Below, piece by piece: positions 24,532 through 32,723 of a stretch of 35,418 nt of DNA. Source of the DNA: Cycloclasticus sp. (GTDB taxonomy: Bacteria; Pseudomonadota; Gammaproteobacteria; Methylococcales; Cycloclasticaceae); the NCBI GenBank assembly GCA_012959695.1, contig DUCS01000014.1, forward strand, positions 1 to 35,418, written 5' to 3'. Position 1 is the stretch's first letter. Each line of letters begins with the position of its first letter. Made by a program: the position numbers and the translations under genes. The notes below the pieces were generated by a model. That model did not search any database. It was not told the origin of the DNA and saw only the letters and a program-made list of their open reading frames with translations.

Positions 24532-24594
24532 GGCGTATTGGGCATTGAACGCTTACTATTCACTGAAGAATTAAAACAAACGACGGAGTTATAG

Positions 24595-25764
24595 ATGGCT
24601 GTTATAGAACATGATGAATGGATAAGGCGGGCTGATTTAATTGGTAAGAAAGCAGAGCCGATGGTGGCAGCGGCTGAGAAAGCGGGTTGCTTTCCCTTAG
24701 AATTACGTGATTATGTTCATGAGCTTGAGATGCATAAAGCTTTACGACCTTTGCAGTATGGTGGTTCTGGTATTGGTGCGTTTACGTTCTCTGAAATTGT
24801 TCGGACGATTGCTAATTACAATGCATCGGCTGCATGGCTGGTTTATTTTGTTGTATTACATGAGCAATGGGTTGCCTTTTTGGATGAAAAGGGCCGCCAA
24901 GAAGTGTACGACAGTGATAAATTAACCGGTGATATTTTTATGCCGTTAGGTCAAATTGAATACGTTGATGGTGGTGTTCGAATCTCCGGTCAATGGTCAT
25001 TTGGTAGCGGTGTGTTATGGAATGATTGGATGGGCTTAGGTGCTATTGTTCAAGTGCCGGGTGAAGATCCGCAGCCTTGTTTGGTGAATGTTGAAAAGGC
25101 TCAGCTTGAAGTGATTGAAGACTGGAACCCGTTTGGCCTTCGTGGCACGGGTAGTCACAGTGTGAAAGTAGATGATGTATTTGTGCCTTGGCACCGTATT
25201 CTTCCTGTTTTAAACGCGAAAAATAAAGGTGAGCCAGTGGGCGGGCATTATTCGGATGAACCGATTTTCAAAGTACCGTTTATGGCGTTTTTCTGTTTGG
25301 GCTTTCCTGCTATTTCAACGGGTATTGCACAACGGGTGGCGCGTGACTTAAAAGTACGTGTAGAAGGTCGCCAACGTATTTTATATAACATGAAAGAGTG
25401 GGAGTCACCGATTGCGCAACGTAACCTTGCTGAAGTGATGGTGAGAGTGGATGCTATTGAGGCGATGAATACACGTTATGTTGACCAGCTAGAAGAGTGG
25501 ATTGAAGCGGGTACGCCGGTTGTTTCGGAACAAGAAAAAAATAAAATGAGTGCTTGGCGTTCGCATGTTGGTAAGGAAGCATCCGATTTGGCTTTCCATG
25601 CGATGAGCCTGTTAGGTGCGTCTTCTACAGGCAGTGGTGACCCGCTTGAAACGGCGGCCCGTGATGCTTTTATGGTGTACATTCATTTGGGTCAAATTTA
25701 TGAAGACAATATGATGGCATATGGTAGAACACAGTTTGGTTTATCAGGGCATCCGTTGTTGTAA
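24595..25764 (+). CDS. Acyl-CoA-dehydrogenase-fold flavin-dependent monooxygenase (HsaA/DszC-like)
   Basis: 389 residues, typical of group D flavin oxygenases such as HsaA and p-hydroxyphenylacetate hydroxylase C2. It has an N-terminal helical domain, a middle beta domain with ISGQWSFGSGVLWNDWMGLG (about 129-148) and the FGLRGTGSHSVKVDDVFVP segment (about 181-199), and a C-terminal four-helix domain. The catalytic Glu of true acyl-CoA dehydrogenases is not evident, and the SGxWxFxSG motif is the hydroxylase type. These enzymes use reduced flavin from a partner to hydroxylate phenols or related compounds. Ribosome site GGAG. A terminator separates it from the Fre-like reductase that follows. 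Confidence 0.8.
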   Translation: MAVIEHDEWIRRADLIGKKAEPMVAAAEKAGCFPLELRDYVHELEMHKALRPLQYGGSGIGAFTFSEIVRTIANYNASAAWLVYFVVLHEQWVAFLDEKGRQEVYDSDKLTGDIFMPLGQIEYVDGGVRISGQWSFGSGVLWNDWMGLGAIVQVPGEDPQPCLVNVEKAQLEVIEDWNPFGLRGTGSHSVKVDDVFVPWHRILPVLNAKNKGEPVGGHYSDEPIFKVPFMAFFCLGFPAISTGIAQRVARDLKVRVEGRQRILYNMKEWESPIAQRNLAEVMVRVDAIEAMNTRYVDQLEEWIEAGTPVVSEQEKNKMSAWRSHVGKEASDLAFHAMSLLGASSTGSGDPLETAARDAFMVYIHLGQIYEDNMMAYGRTQFGLSGHPLL

Positions 25765-25793
25765 TTCGACAGATGAAGCAATAAACCAATATC

Positions 25794-25830
25794 GGCCGCA
25801 TGAAATGTTTTTGTGCGGCCTTTTATTTTA
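25794..25830 (+). terminator. Rho-independent terminator before the Fre-like gene
   Basis: GGCCGCA (25794-25800) pairs with TGCGGCC (25814-25820), followed by TTTTATTTT. It would limit read-through into the reductase gene that starts 20 bases later. Confidence 0.75.
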
Positions 25831-25849
25831 GTTAACACGAGAGTTTTAA

Positions 25850-26569
25850 ATGAATGTAACGCATACCGGTCAAGTGACCTATTCCGCGCCTGTCAGCAAG
25901 GGCATTATTTTACTGAGAATTAAATTAACAGAGCCAGATTCAGTTGATTTTAAAGCAGGTCAATATTTGGCCGTATTATTACCGGATTCAGATAAAGCCG
26001 CTTATTATTCGATTGCTTCGTCACCCAGCAAAGCGGGCGAGGTTGAATTGTTGGTTAAGGAAGATGAGTTTGGTGCGGGCGCGCTTTATTTGTATTCGTT
26101 AAAAGAAGGTGATTCGTTGCAACTGCACATGCCAATGGGCAGTGCTTTTTTACGCGAAGACAGCGACCGTAATGTGGTGTTTGTAGCAGGCGCATCGGGC
26201 GCGAGTTATATCCGTTCGATGATTCATTATTTGGATGAGTCCAATCATTTGGCGCACCGTGAAATTCATTATTTTCTAGGTTGCCGTGAAGAAGATGAAT
26301 TGTTGGAATCTGATTATATGCATGCATTAGCTGATAAATACCAAGGTTTCCATTATCACCCTGCGTTATCTGATCAAGAAGATTGGGATGGCCACACCGG
26401 TTTAATTACGGATGTCGTTGAGCGTTTGATGCCTAACGATATGTCTGAGTGGGAAGCTTATTCAGCCGGCTCACCTGCGATGGTTAAAGCCGTGGCGGAT
26501 TTGTTGATTGCGAATAAAAGCCTAATGCCAGCTAGTTTTTTCTCTGATATGTACACGCCAGAAATTTAA
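25850..26569 (+). CDS. Fre/LuxG-like NAD(P)H:flavin reductase with altered cofactor motifs
   Basis: 239 residues, like E. coli Fre (233). There is no ferredoxin domain, so it is not a classical oxygenase reductase. FKAGQYLAVLLP (34-45) and ELLVKE fit the flavin-binding barrel. Two key motifs deviate: the Arg of RxYS is Ala (AYYS, 51-54), and the nucleotide motif GGTG is GASG (114-117). The C-terminal segment is SAGSPAMV instead of a CGPPxM type. Fre enzymes bind flavin loosely as substrate, so loss of the Arg may still be tolerated. It probably supplies reduced flavin to the HpaB-type and acyl-CoA-dehydrogenase-fold oxygenases nearby; this is inferred from position. Ribosome site is weak (CGAGAG). 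Confidence 0.75.
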   Translation: MNVTHTGQVTYSAPVSKGIILLRIKLTEPDSVDFKAGQYLAVLLPDSDKAAYYSIASSPSKAGEVELLVKEDEFGAGALYLYSLKEGDSLQLHMPMGSAFLREDSDRNVVFVAGASGASYIRSMIHYLDESNHLAHREIHYFLGCREEDELLESDYMHALADKYQGFHYHPALSDQEDWDGHTGLITDVVERLMPNDMSEWEAYSAGSPAMVKAVADLLIANKSLMPASFFSDMYTPEI

Positions 26570-26695
26570 TCTTGCCACAGCGAGGGTCCTTGCGCTAATG
26601 TGGCTGATGGTTAGTATTGCTTGCACAGTTAAAAACGCTTGAGTCTTGGGCTGTATACACGTATTGTTAACAGTCCGATGCTCTAATTAAATAGC

Positions 26696-26718
26696 GATAA
26701 TTTTTTATCATTTGATAA
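26696..26718 (+). promoter_or_regulatory. Candidate upstream activator site for the DmpR-like protein
   Basis: Three half-sites GATAA, TTATC and GATAA at 26696, 26705 and 26714, each 4 bases apart, form two overlapping palindromes. The core ATCATTTGAT (26707-26716) differs at one base from the ATCAATTGAT centre of DmpR/XylR sites as I recall them. Its centre is about 110 bases upstream of the predicted transcription start, a normal activator distance. A poor IHF-like match lies between them (about 26766-26778). Confidence 0.55.
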
Positions 26719-26793
26719 GATTTTATAGGCTTAAGGCAGTACGCATATGGTTAAGTTTTATCGAGCATCAATAACATAAGGGTTTGGCGCAGG

Positions 26794-26809
26794 TGGCATA
26801 TATATTGCT
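26794..26809 (+). promoter_or_regulatory. Sigma-54 (-24/-12) promoter of the phenol hydroxylase operon
   Basis: TGGCATATATATTGCT matches the consensus TGGCAC-N5-TTGCW, with exactly 10 bases between GG and GC. Transcription should start near 26820, which leaves only about 2-8 bases before the dmpK start. Together with a DmpR-type activator in the window this identifies the Po-like promoter. Confidence 0.85.
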
Positions 26810-26821
26810 CTACATAACAAG

Positions 26822-27091
26822 ATGACTATGGCAAACAAAGATATTTCAGGCATTCCAGGGCAGCGCTATGTGCGGGTAACGAATGTTGTTAATGAAAAAT
26901 ACATAGAGTTTGAATTTGCAATTGAAGACCCAACCATTAATGTTGAGTTGGTATTGCCTTTCGAGCACTTTAAAAAGTTTTGTGATACCAACCGGGTGAA
27001 GCATTTAACGCCTGAGCAAGAAGCGGCGGTTGACTACGATAAGTTAAAGTGGCGCTTTGGTGTTCCAGGCTTTGACGAAAACGATTTATAG
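26822..27091 (+). CDS. dmpK: Phenol hydroxylase assembly protein DmpK
   Basis: 89 residues. RYVRVTNVVNEKYIEFEFAI, then VELVLPFEHF and DYDKLKWRFG (about residues 75-84), match the DmpK/phenol hydroxylase subunit PF06099 family. It helps assemble iron into the oxygenase and is not needed for turnover. Two starts are possible, ATG 26822 and ATG 26828; neither has a ribosome site, and the sigma-54 promoter places the transcript start at about 26820, so the mRNA may be leaderless or nearly so. First gene of the operon, 35 bases before dmpL. Confidence 0.88.
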   Translation: MTMANKDISGIPGQRYVRVTNVVNEKYIEFEFAIEDPTINVELVLPFEHFKKFCDTNRVKHLTPEQEAAVDYDKLKWRFGVPGFDENDL

Positions 27092-27126
27092 ACAATAAGA
27101 TTAATATTTAAGGGTAGGAGAGATAC

Positions 27127-28137
27127 ATGAGTATTGAGATTTCAGCAAAAACCATACAGCCAGTTCGTTTGTCGTATGGCAATTTAAAAGAACGTTTTGG
27201 CGACAAGAAGCCTGCTTCTCGTTATCAAGAAGCTGTATATGACATTCAGCCAACAGCAAATTTTCATTACCGTCCGCTTTGGGATAAGAACCATGAGCTT
27301 TACGATGCGAGTAGAACTGCCATTGTGATGGAAGATTGGTATAGCTTTGCTGATCCGCGTCAGTACTATTACGGCACCTATACGATTGCTCGCGCTAAGC
27401 AGCAAGATGTGGCGGAGCATAACTTTGCATTTGTAGATAAGCGTGATTTATTCGATTCTGTGCCGGAAGAAGTAAAACAAGCGGCGCGTGAAATTTTAGT
27501 GCCGTTGCGTCATGTTGAGTGGGCAGCGAATATGAATAACTGCCAAATTACAGACGAATGTTATGGTTCAAACTTTAGTACGGTTGCCATGTTTAATGCG
27601 ATGGACCGATTGGGTATGGCTCAATACGTTACGCGCCTCGGTTTGTTGTTAGACGGCAATGAAGAAACAAGCTTAGATGCGGGTAAGAAAGCTTGGATGG
27701 AAGCGCCTGAATGGCAAGGTTTACGCCATGCGATTGAAGACATGTTTGTGCTTGATGATTGGTTTGAGCTAATGGTTGCGCAGAACTTCGTACTGGATGG
27801 TTTAGTGTTCCCGCTTTTATATGATCGTTTCGAGAAAAAACTAACCACAGACGGCGGTGCGACTATCGCCATGCTGACTGAGTTTATGGATGATTGGTAT
27901 AAAGAAACGGTTCGTTGGACAAATGCCTTAGCCAAAGTAACGGCAAAAGAATCAGAAGCCAATCAAGAATTATTAAGCGAATGGACGAATAAATGGACGG
28001 ATAGACTGGTTGGTGCGTTGGAGCCAGTTGCCGCTAAAGCATTCGGTGCTGATGGTATTGAGCAGCTAACAGAAGTTAAAGAAGAGTTGCTCGCACGCCT
28101 TACTAAAAATGGCATTACTGGATTAAAAAGGAGTTAA
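27127..28137 (+). CDS. dmpL: Phenol hydroxylase oxygenase beta subunit DmpL
   Basis: 336 residues, close to DmpL (about 331). It belongs to the ferritin-like beta subunits of bacterial multicomponent monooxygenases but lacks paired ExxH iron motifs, as expected for the structural subunit that wraps the catalytic one. Recognisable stretches include FHYRPLWDKNHELYD near 38-52 and DPRQYYYGTYTIARAKQQD near 76-94. It forms the (alpha-beta-gamma)2 hydroxylase with DmpN and DmpO. Ribosome site AGGAGA. dmpM starts 2 bases after its stop. Confidence 0.92.
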   Translation: MSIEISAKTIQPVRLSYGNLKERFGDKKPASRYQEAVYDIQPTANFHYRPLWDKNHELYDASRTAIVMEDWYSFADPRQYYYGTYTIARAKQQDVAEHNFAFVDKRDLFDSVPEEVKQAAREILVPLRHVEWAANMNNCQITDECYGSNFSTVAMFNAMDRLGMAQYVTRLGLLLDGNEETSLDAGKKAWMEAPEWQGLRHAIEDMFVLDDWFELMVAQNFVLDGLVFPLLYDRFEKKLTTDGGATIAMLTEFMDDWYKETVRWTNALAKVTAKESEANQELLSEWTNKWTDRLVGALEPVAAKAFGADGIEQLTEVKEELLARLTKNGITGLKRS

Positions 28138-28139
28138 GC

Positions 28140-28418
28140 ATGTCAAATAAGAAAAACACGGTATTTTTAATTGTTCAAGATAATGAAGATGCGCGCCCTA
28201 TTATTGAAGCCGTTGAGCGAGATAATCCAGAGGCTAATATTCAATATCAACCGGGAATGGTTCGTATGGAAGCTGCCGGTCGGTTGATTGTTAACCGCGA
28301 GACGGTAGAAGAGGAAATTGGTCGCGAATGGGATGTGCAAGAGCTCCATCTTGTTCTTGTTTCATTGGCCGGAAATGTTGATGAAGACGAAGATAAATTT
28401 GAACTTAGCTGGCACTAA
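28140..28418 (+). CDS. dmpM: Phenol hydroxylase effector protein DmpM
   Basis: 92 residues, the normal size of MmoB/DmpM effector proteins. It has no cofactor motifs. The core GMVRMEAAGRLIVNRETVEE (about 40-59) is typical. The protein binds the hydroxylase and tunes oxygen activation and product release. Its ribosome site AGGAG lies in the last codons of dmpL, so the two are translationally coupled. Confidence 0.92.
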   Translation: MSNKKNTVFLIVQDNEDARPIIEAVERDNPEANIQYQPGMVRMEAAGRLIVNRETVEEEIGREWDVQELHLVLVSLAGNVDEDEDKFELSWH

Positions 28419-28444
28419 CTGCCAGAGCTAAAGAGGATAATAAA

Positions 28445-29962
28445 ATGCCAGCAAAAAAACTAAATTTACGTAAGCGTTACGAGCTATTAACGCGTGGAAT
28501 GGGTTGGGAAACAACGCATCACGATATGGATGATGTGTTTCCATACGATTCATTTGAAGGAATTAAAATTACTGATTGGGATAAGTGGGAAGACCCGTTC
28601 CGTTTAACAATGGATGCTTATTGGAAATTCCAAGCGGAAAAAGAGAAAAAACTGTACGCGGTTATTGATAGCTTCGCACAAAATAACGGTCAAACTAACC
28701 TGTCCGATGCCAGCTACTTGAGTGCGATTAAGCTATTCATTACCGGTGTTACGCCAATTGAATACGCGGCTCATCGTGGTTTTGCTCATTTGGGTCGTCA
28801 CTTCCGTGGTGACGGTGCGCGTGTTGCGTGTCAAATGCAGGCGATTGACGAGTTGCGTCATCAGCAAACTCAGGTTCATACGATTAGTCATTACAATAAG
28901 CACTTCAATGGCTTGCATGACCCGTTCTATCAGTTTGATAGAGTTTGGTACTTGTCAGTGCCTAAGTCATTCGCTGAAGATGCGATGACGGCCGGACCTT
29001 TCGAATTCATTACATCAATCTCATTCGCTTTTGAGTATGTATTAACAAACATGTTGTTTGTGCCGTTTATGTCTGGCGCTGCTTACAACGGTGATATGGC
29101 AACGGTAACCTTTGGTTTCTCAGCACAGTCTGATGAGTCACGTCATATGACGCTAGGTCTTGAAATTATTAAATTTATGCTTGAACAGCACGAAGATAAT
29201 TTACCAATTGTTCAACGTTGGATGGATAAGCATTTCTGGAGAGCGTATCGTTTATTGGCGCTAGTATCAGCGATGCAGGATTACATGCTAACAAACAGCC
29301 CGCTGTCTTGGAAAGAAGCGTGGGATGTGTACTTTGTTGAAAACGGTGGTGCCTTATTTGAAGATTTGTCACGTTACGGTCTTAGAATGCCGAAATATCA
29401 CGAATTGGCAACGGCCGAAGCAGATCATTTGAGTCACCAAGTATGGTCGGTCTTTTGTTTGCTTGGCAATGCAACGGGTTTCCATACGTTCCTTCCTACG
29501 GAAGAAAAAATGGACTGGTTGTCTGAGAAGTATCCAGATACGTTTGATAAATACTACCGCCCACGTTTTGAACATTGGGCTAAGCAAAAAGAAGAAGGTA
29601 CCTTTAAATATCTAGAGGCGCTTCCTCAGTTGTGCCAAGTGTGTCAAATTCCAATGATATTTACAGAAGTCGAAACAGATCCAATGCAACTTAGCTTCAG
29701 AGCATCTGAATATAAGGGTGATAAATACAATACGTGTTCAGATGGCTGTAAAGATATCTTTGATCATGAGCCTGAAAAATATGCGCAGGCATGGTTGCCA
29801 GTGCATCAAATATTCCAAGGTAACTGTGGCGGAGCAACCATTCCAGAAGTACTTGAGTGGTATAAATTCGCACCAGAAGATGGCGGCGATTATATTGGTT
29901 CACAAGATCATGCTCGCTGGCAAGAATGGAAAGGCACAGACAAAAAAGTGAAGGAAGCTTAA
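28445..29962 (+). CDS. dmpN: Phenol hydroxylase catalytic alpha subunit DmpN
   Basis: 505 residues. The di-iron ligands are all visible: Glu106 (IEYAAH), Glu136 and His139 (DELRH), Glu197 (AFEYVL), and Glu231 and His234 (DESRH). A C-terminal zinc site is present as Cys397, Cys400, Cys431 and Cys435. It hydroxylates phenol and methylphenols to catechols at the di-iron centre, with electrons from DmpP and control by DmpM. Lengths and motifs are intact, so the oxygenase should be functional. Ribosome site GAGGAT. dmpO follows after a 29-base gap. Confidence 0.95.
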   Translation: MPAKKLNLRKRYELLTRGMGWETTHHDMDDVFPYDSFEGIKITDWDKWEDPFRLTMDAYWKFQAEKEKKLYAVIDSFAQNNGQTNLSDASYLSAIKLFITGVTPIEYAAHRGFAHLGRHFRGDGARVACQMQAIDELRHQQTQVHTISHYNKHFNGLHDPFYQFDRVWYLSVPKSFAEDAMTAGPFEFITSISFAFEYVLTNMLFVPFMSGAAYNGDMATVTFGFSAQSDESRHMTLGLEIIKFMLEQHEDNLPIVQRWMDKHFWRAYRLLALVSAMQDYMLTNSPLSWKEAWDVYFVENGGALFEDLSRYGLRMPKYHELATAEADHLSHQVWSVFCLLGNATGFHTFLPTEEKMDWLSEKYPDTFDKYYRPRFEHWAKQKEEGTFKYLEALPQLCQVCQIPMIFTEVETDPMQLSFRASEYKGDKYNTCSDGCKDIFDHEPEKYAQAWLPVHQIFQGNCGGATIPEVLEWYKFAPEDGGDYIGSQDHARWQEWKGTDKKVKEA

Positions 29963-29991
29963 GGCTTGCAGATTAAAGTTAGGAGATAAAA

Positions 29992-30351
29992 ATGGCAGTT
30001 ATAGCAAAAGACGGTTACGTAGATATCGTTAGAGATAAAGTAGAAAATTTTCACGGCAACCAGTTGGTCCATGTTTGTTGGGATGATCATTTGTTGTTTT
30101 CCGCGGCGCAAGCGTTTCCCTTACCGCCAGAAATGCCATTTCAGGCATTGGTGTCGGAGGTGATGACACCGGTTTTTTCTTATCACCCAGATTTTGAAAA
30201 AATAGATTGGGCTGCTGTAGAGTGGATGCTTGATGGTGAAGCATTTACACCGGAAATGGATAAATCGTTAAAAGACAACGGTGTTTGTCATAAGTCTTTA
30301 ATTCGTTTCAAAACACCGGGTTTAATGGGTATTAATGGAACAAGGTTATAA
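29992..30351 (+). CDS. dmpO: Phenol hydroxylase oxygenase gamma subunit DmpO
   Basis: 119 residues, as in DmpO. It shows the family pattern VHVCWDDHLLFSAAQAFPLP (about 26-45), then FSYHPDFEKIDW and a tail SLIRFKTPGLMGINGTRL. It is the small structural subunit of the hydroxylase hexamer. The start follows a strong TAGGAGAT ribosome site. Its stop is 3 bases from the dmpP start. Confidence 0.92.
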   Translation: MAVIAKDGYVDIVRDKVENFHGNQLVHVCWDDHLLFSAAQAFPLPPEMPFQALVSEVMTPVFSYHPDFEKIDWAAVEWMLDGEAFTPEMDKSLKDNGVCHKSLIRFKTPGLMGINGTRL

Positions 30352-30354
30352 ACG

Positions 30355-31419
30355 ATGAGCTTTGAAGTTACCATTGAGCCGTTAGGCGTTACGATTGAAG
30401 TTGAAGACGGTCAAACTATTTTAGATGCCTCGTTAAGACAGGGCGTTTATTTGCCGCATGCCTGTGGCCACGGTTTATGTGGTACCTGTAAAGTGGATGT
30501 GCTGGAAGGTGAATTCGTAATTGGCGATGAAGCATCGCCATTTGCTTTGATGGATTTTGAGCGCGAAGAAAAATGCCTAACGTGTTGCACAATACCGGAG
30601 TCTGATCTGGTTATTGAAGCGGACGTTGAAGAAGAGCCGGATGCTGCAAATATTCCGGTTCGAGACTTCACAGGTAAAGTGGTTAAGATTGAAAAGTTAA
30701 CACCCAGGATTGTGGGTGTATTTTTGGAAATTGAAGACGATGAAATTGAGTTCCAATCGGGCCAGTATGCAAATTTGCATATTCCAGGTTTGGATACGCC
30801 GCGCCCATTTTCAATGGCGCAATCACCTAATGAAAAAACAATTATTGAGTTTGATATTGCTTTAATCCCGGGCGGTGAAGGCACAACATGGATTCATAAC
30901 GAATTAAAAGTAGGTGATACGCTTGAATTATCTGCACCTTACGGGCATTTCTTCCTAAGAACGTCTGACGATAAACCGATGGTGTTCTTTGGTGGTGGTT
31001 CTGGTTTGGCGAGTCCTAAATCAATGGTTCTGGATTTATTAGAGTCTGGTGATACGCGTGAAATTATTTTGTTCCAAGGCGCTAGAAATATAGAAGAGCT
31101 TTACTATAAAGACTTGTTTGAAGAGTTGGATGCTAAGCATGCAAACTTTACCTATGTGCCAGGTTTATCGGGCCCAGATATTGAGCCAGAATGGGAAGGC
31201 GCAACGGGGTATATTCATGAAGTAGCAAAAGAACATATGGATAATAAATTTGAAGGCTATCGCGCTTATATGTGTGGTCCGCCAGTAATGATTGATGCGT
31301 GTATTACGATGTTAATGCGCGGCCGTTTGTTTGAAAAAGACATGTTTATGGAAAAATTCTTTAGCGCGGCAGACGCGGAATCTGAAAGTAAAAAGAGTCC
31401 ATTATTTAGAAATATTTAA
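30355..31419 (+). CDS. dmpP: Phenol hydroxylase reductase DmpP
   Basis: 354 residues, the DmpP length. An N-terminal plant-type [2Fe-2S] domain has Cys37, Cys42, Cys45 and Cys77. The FAD barrel has RPFSMAQS near 143-150 and the NAD lobe has FFGGGSGLASPKSM near 204-217 and MCGPPVM near 304-310. It moves electrons from NADH through FAD and the iron-sulfur centre to DmpN. All motifs are standard, in contrast to the Fre-like protein at 25850. It might also serve the XylM-like and BenAB oxygenases that lack reductases in this window; that is speculation. Confidence 0.95.
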   Translation: MSFEVTIEPLGVTIEVEDGQTILDASLRQGVYLPHACGHGLCGTCKVDVLEGEFVIGDEASPFALMDFEREEKCLTCCTIPESDLVIEADVEEEPDAANIPVRDFTGKVVKIEKLTPRIVGVFLEIEDDEIEFQSGQYANLHIPGLDTPRPFSMAQSPNEKTIIEFDIALIPGGEGTTWIHNELKVGDTLELSAPYGHFFLRTSDDKPMVFFGGGSGLASPKSMVLDLLESGDTREIILFQGARNIEELYYKDLFEELDAKHANFTYVPGLSGPDIEPEWEGATGYIHEVAKEHMDNKFEGYRAYMCGPPVMIDACITMLMRGRLFEKDMFMEKFFSAADAESESKKSPLFRNI

Positions 31420-31427
31420 TACTCAAT

Positions 31428-31730
31428 ATGTCGTTTCAAATTACGATTGAAGACACAGGTGAACAGTATGCCTGTAGTGAGACGAAACATGTATTAGCAG
31501 GTATGCAACAATTGGGTAAAAAAGGCATACCGGTTGGCTGTAGAAGTGGTGGTTGCGGTGTTTGTAAAGTTCGGGTGCTTGAGGGTGAATATGCCAGCAA
31601 GAAGATGAGCAGAGATCACGTAACCGCTGAAGAAGAGGCAGAAGGTGTTGTATTAGCATGCCGTATATTTCCTCAGTCGAACATTCGATTGAGCGTGATT
31701 GGTAAGCTTAATAAGGCCGTTAATAGGTAG
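31428..31730 (+). CDS. dmpQ: DmpQ/XylT-type ferredoxin that reactivates catechol 2,3-dioxygenase
   Basis: 100 residues with the chloroplast-type [2Fe-2S] ligands Cys38, Cys43, Cys46 and Cys78 (CRSGGCGVCK...ACR). In meta-cleavage operons this ferredoxin reduces the oxidised active-site iron of catechol 2,3-dioxygenase, protecting it from inactivation by 4-methylcatechol and similar substrates. It starts 8 bases after dmpP, and dmpB follows after 66 bases. Confidence 0.92.
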   Translation: MSFQITIEDTGEQYACSETKHVLAGMQQLGKKGIPVGCRSGGCGVCKVRVLEGEYASKKMSRDHVTAEEEAEGVVLACRIFPQSNIRLSVIGKLNKAVNR

Positions 31731-31796
31731 TAAAAAAAAGTGCTCATGTGAGCCGAAGGTATTATTTAAAACGTTAAATATAACAGGAGAACCATC

Positions 31797-32717
31797 ATGG
31801 CAATGACCGGAATTTTACGTCCAGGACATGTTCAGCTGAGAGTGCTGGATATGGAAGAATCACTAAATCACTATGTTGAAAACATGGGTTTGCTTGAAAC
31901 AGATCGTGACGACCAAGGGCGTGTATATTTGAAGTGTTGGGATGAGCAAGATAAGTTCTCTTTGGTATTGGAGCCTTCTGATCGTTCTGGTATGGACCAC
32001 ATGGCATTTAAAGTGGCGACGGAGGAAGACTTAAGTCGCTTTGAATCAAATATAAAAAACTTCGGTATTGAAACAACTAGAGTTGCCGCGGGTGAACTAA
32101 ATGGTTGTGGTGAACGTGTTCGTTTTACTGCGCCAGCAGGACACACGTTTGAGTTGTATGCTGAAAAAGAGCAGGTTGGTAATGGTATCTCTACCACTAA
32201 TCCAGCACCTTGGCGTCGTGATCTTAAAGGCATGGAAGTGATTCGTTTTGACCATTGCTTGCTGTATGGAGATAACTTTGATGAAAACGTAAAGTTCTTT
32301 AAAGAAGCATTGGAGTTCCAATTAACTGAACAAATAGTGGATGGTGATTTACAAATCGCGGCGTTCTTAACGTGTAGCACAAAGGCGCACGATATTGCCT
32401 TTATTCGTTCAGAAGAATCAGGCAAGTTACACCATGCATCTTTCTTGCTGGGTTCATGGGAAGAAGTGCTTAAAGCGGCGGATATCATCTCAATGGAAGA
32501 TATTCCTCATGAAACTGGTCCAACACGTCATGGTTTAACACGAGGCAAAACTATTTATTTCTTTGACCCTTCTGGAAACCGTAATGAAGTATTTGCCGAA
32601 GACAGTTATGTTTACCCAGATAGCCCTGTTTTAACATGGAATGCTGATAATGTTGGGCAGGCCATTTTCTATCATTCACGTGAGTTGGTTGATAGCTTTA
32701 TGGGCGTAACATCGTAA
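31797..32717 (+). CDS. dmpB: Catechol 2,3-dioxygenase DmpB/XylE
   Basis: 306 residues, the XylE size. Two vicinal-oxygen-chelate domains. Fe(II) ligands are His153 (FDHCLLYG), His213 (LHHASF) and Glu264 (GNRNEVF); catalytic His198, His245 and Tyr254 are present. It performs extradiol meta-cleavage of catechols to 2-hydroxymuconic semialdehydes. Ribosome site AGGAGA. It is preceded by its reactivating ferredoxin and followed by a DUF336 gene rather than directly by dmpC. Confidence 0.96.
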   Translation: MAMTGILRPGHVQLRVLDMEESLNHYVENMGLLETDRDDQGRVYLKCWDEQDKFSLVLEPSDRSGMDHMAFKVATEEDLSRFESNIKNFGIETTRVAAGELNGCGERVRFTAPAGHTFELYAEKEQVGNGISTTNPAPWRRDLKGMEVIRFDHCLLYGDNFDENVKFFKEALEFQLTEQIVDGDLQIAAFLTCSTKAHDIAFIRSEESGKLHHASFLLGSWEEVLKAADIISMEDIPHETGPTRHGLTRGKTIYFFDPSGNRNEVFAEDSYVYPDSPVLTWNADNVGQAIFYHSRELVDSFMGVTS

Positions 32718-32723
32718 CCTGCT

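Noticed and set aside
24532-24548. Sigma-54-like TGGCGTATTGGGCAT before the acyl-CoA-dehydrogenase-fold gene
   Set aside because: The distance between GG and GC is one base too short for sigma-54, and the -12 element lacks TTGC.
26580-26612. Possible terminator after the Fre-like gene (GCCACA...TGTGGC)
   Set aside because: The stem is only six pairs with a long loop and no T-run, too weak to call.
31871-32488. 205-codon minus-strand open frame opposite dmpB
   Set aside because: It lies wholly opposite a gene with every active-site residue intact; the composition is that of a reverse-complement shadow.
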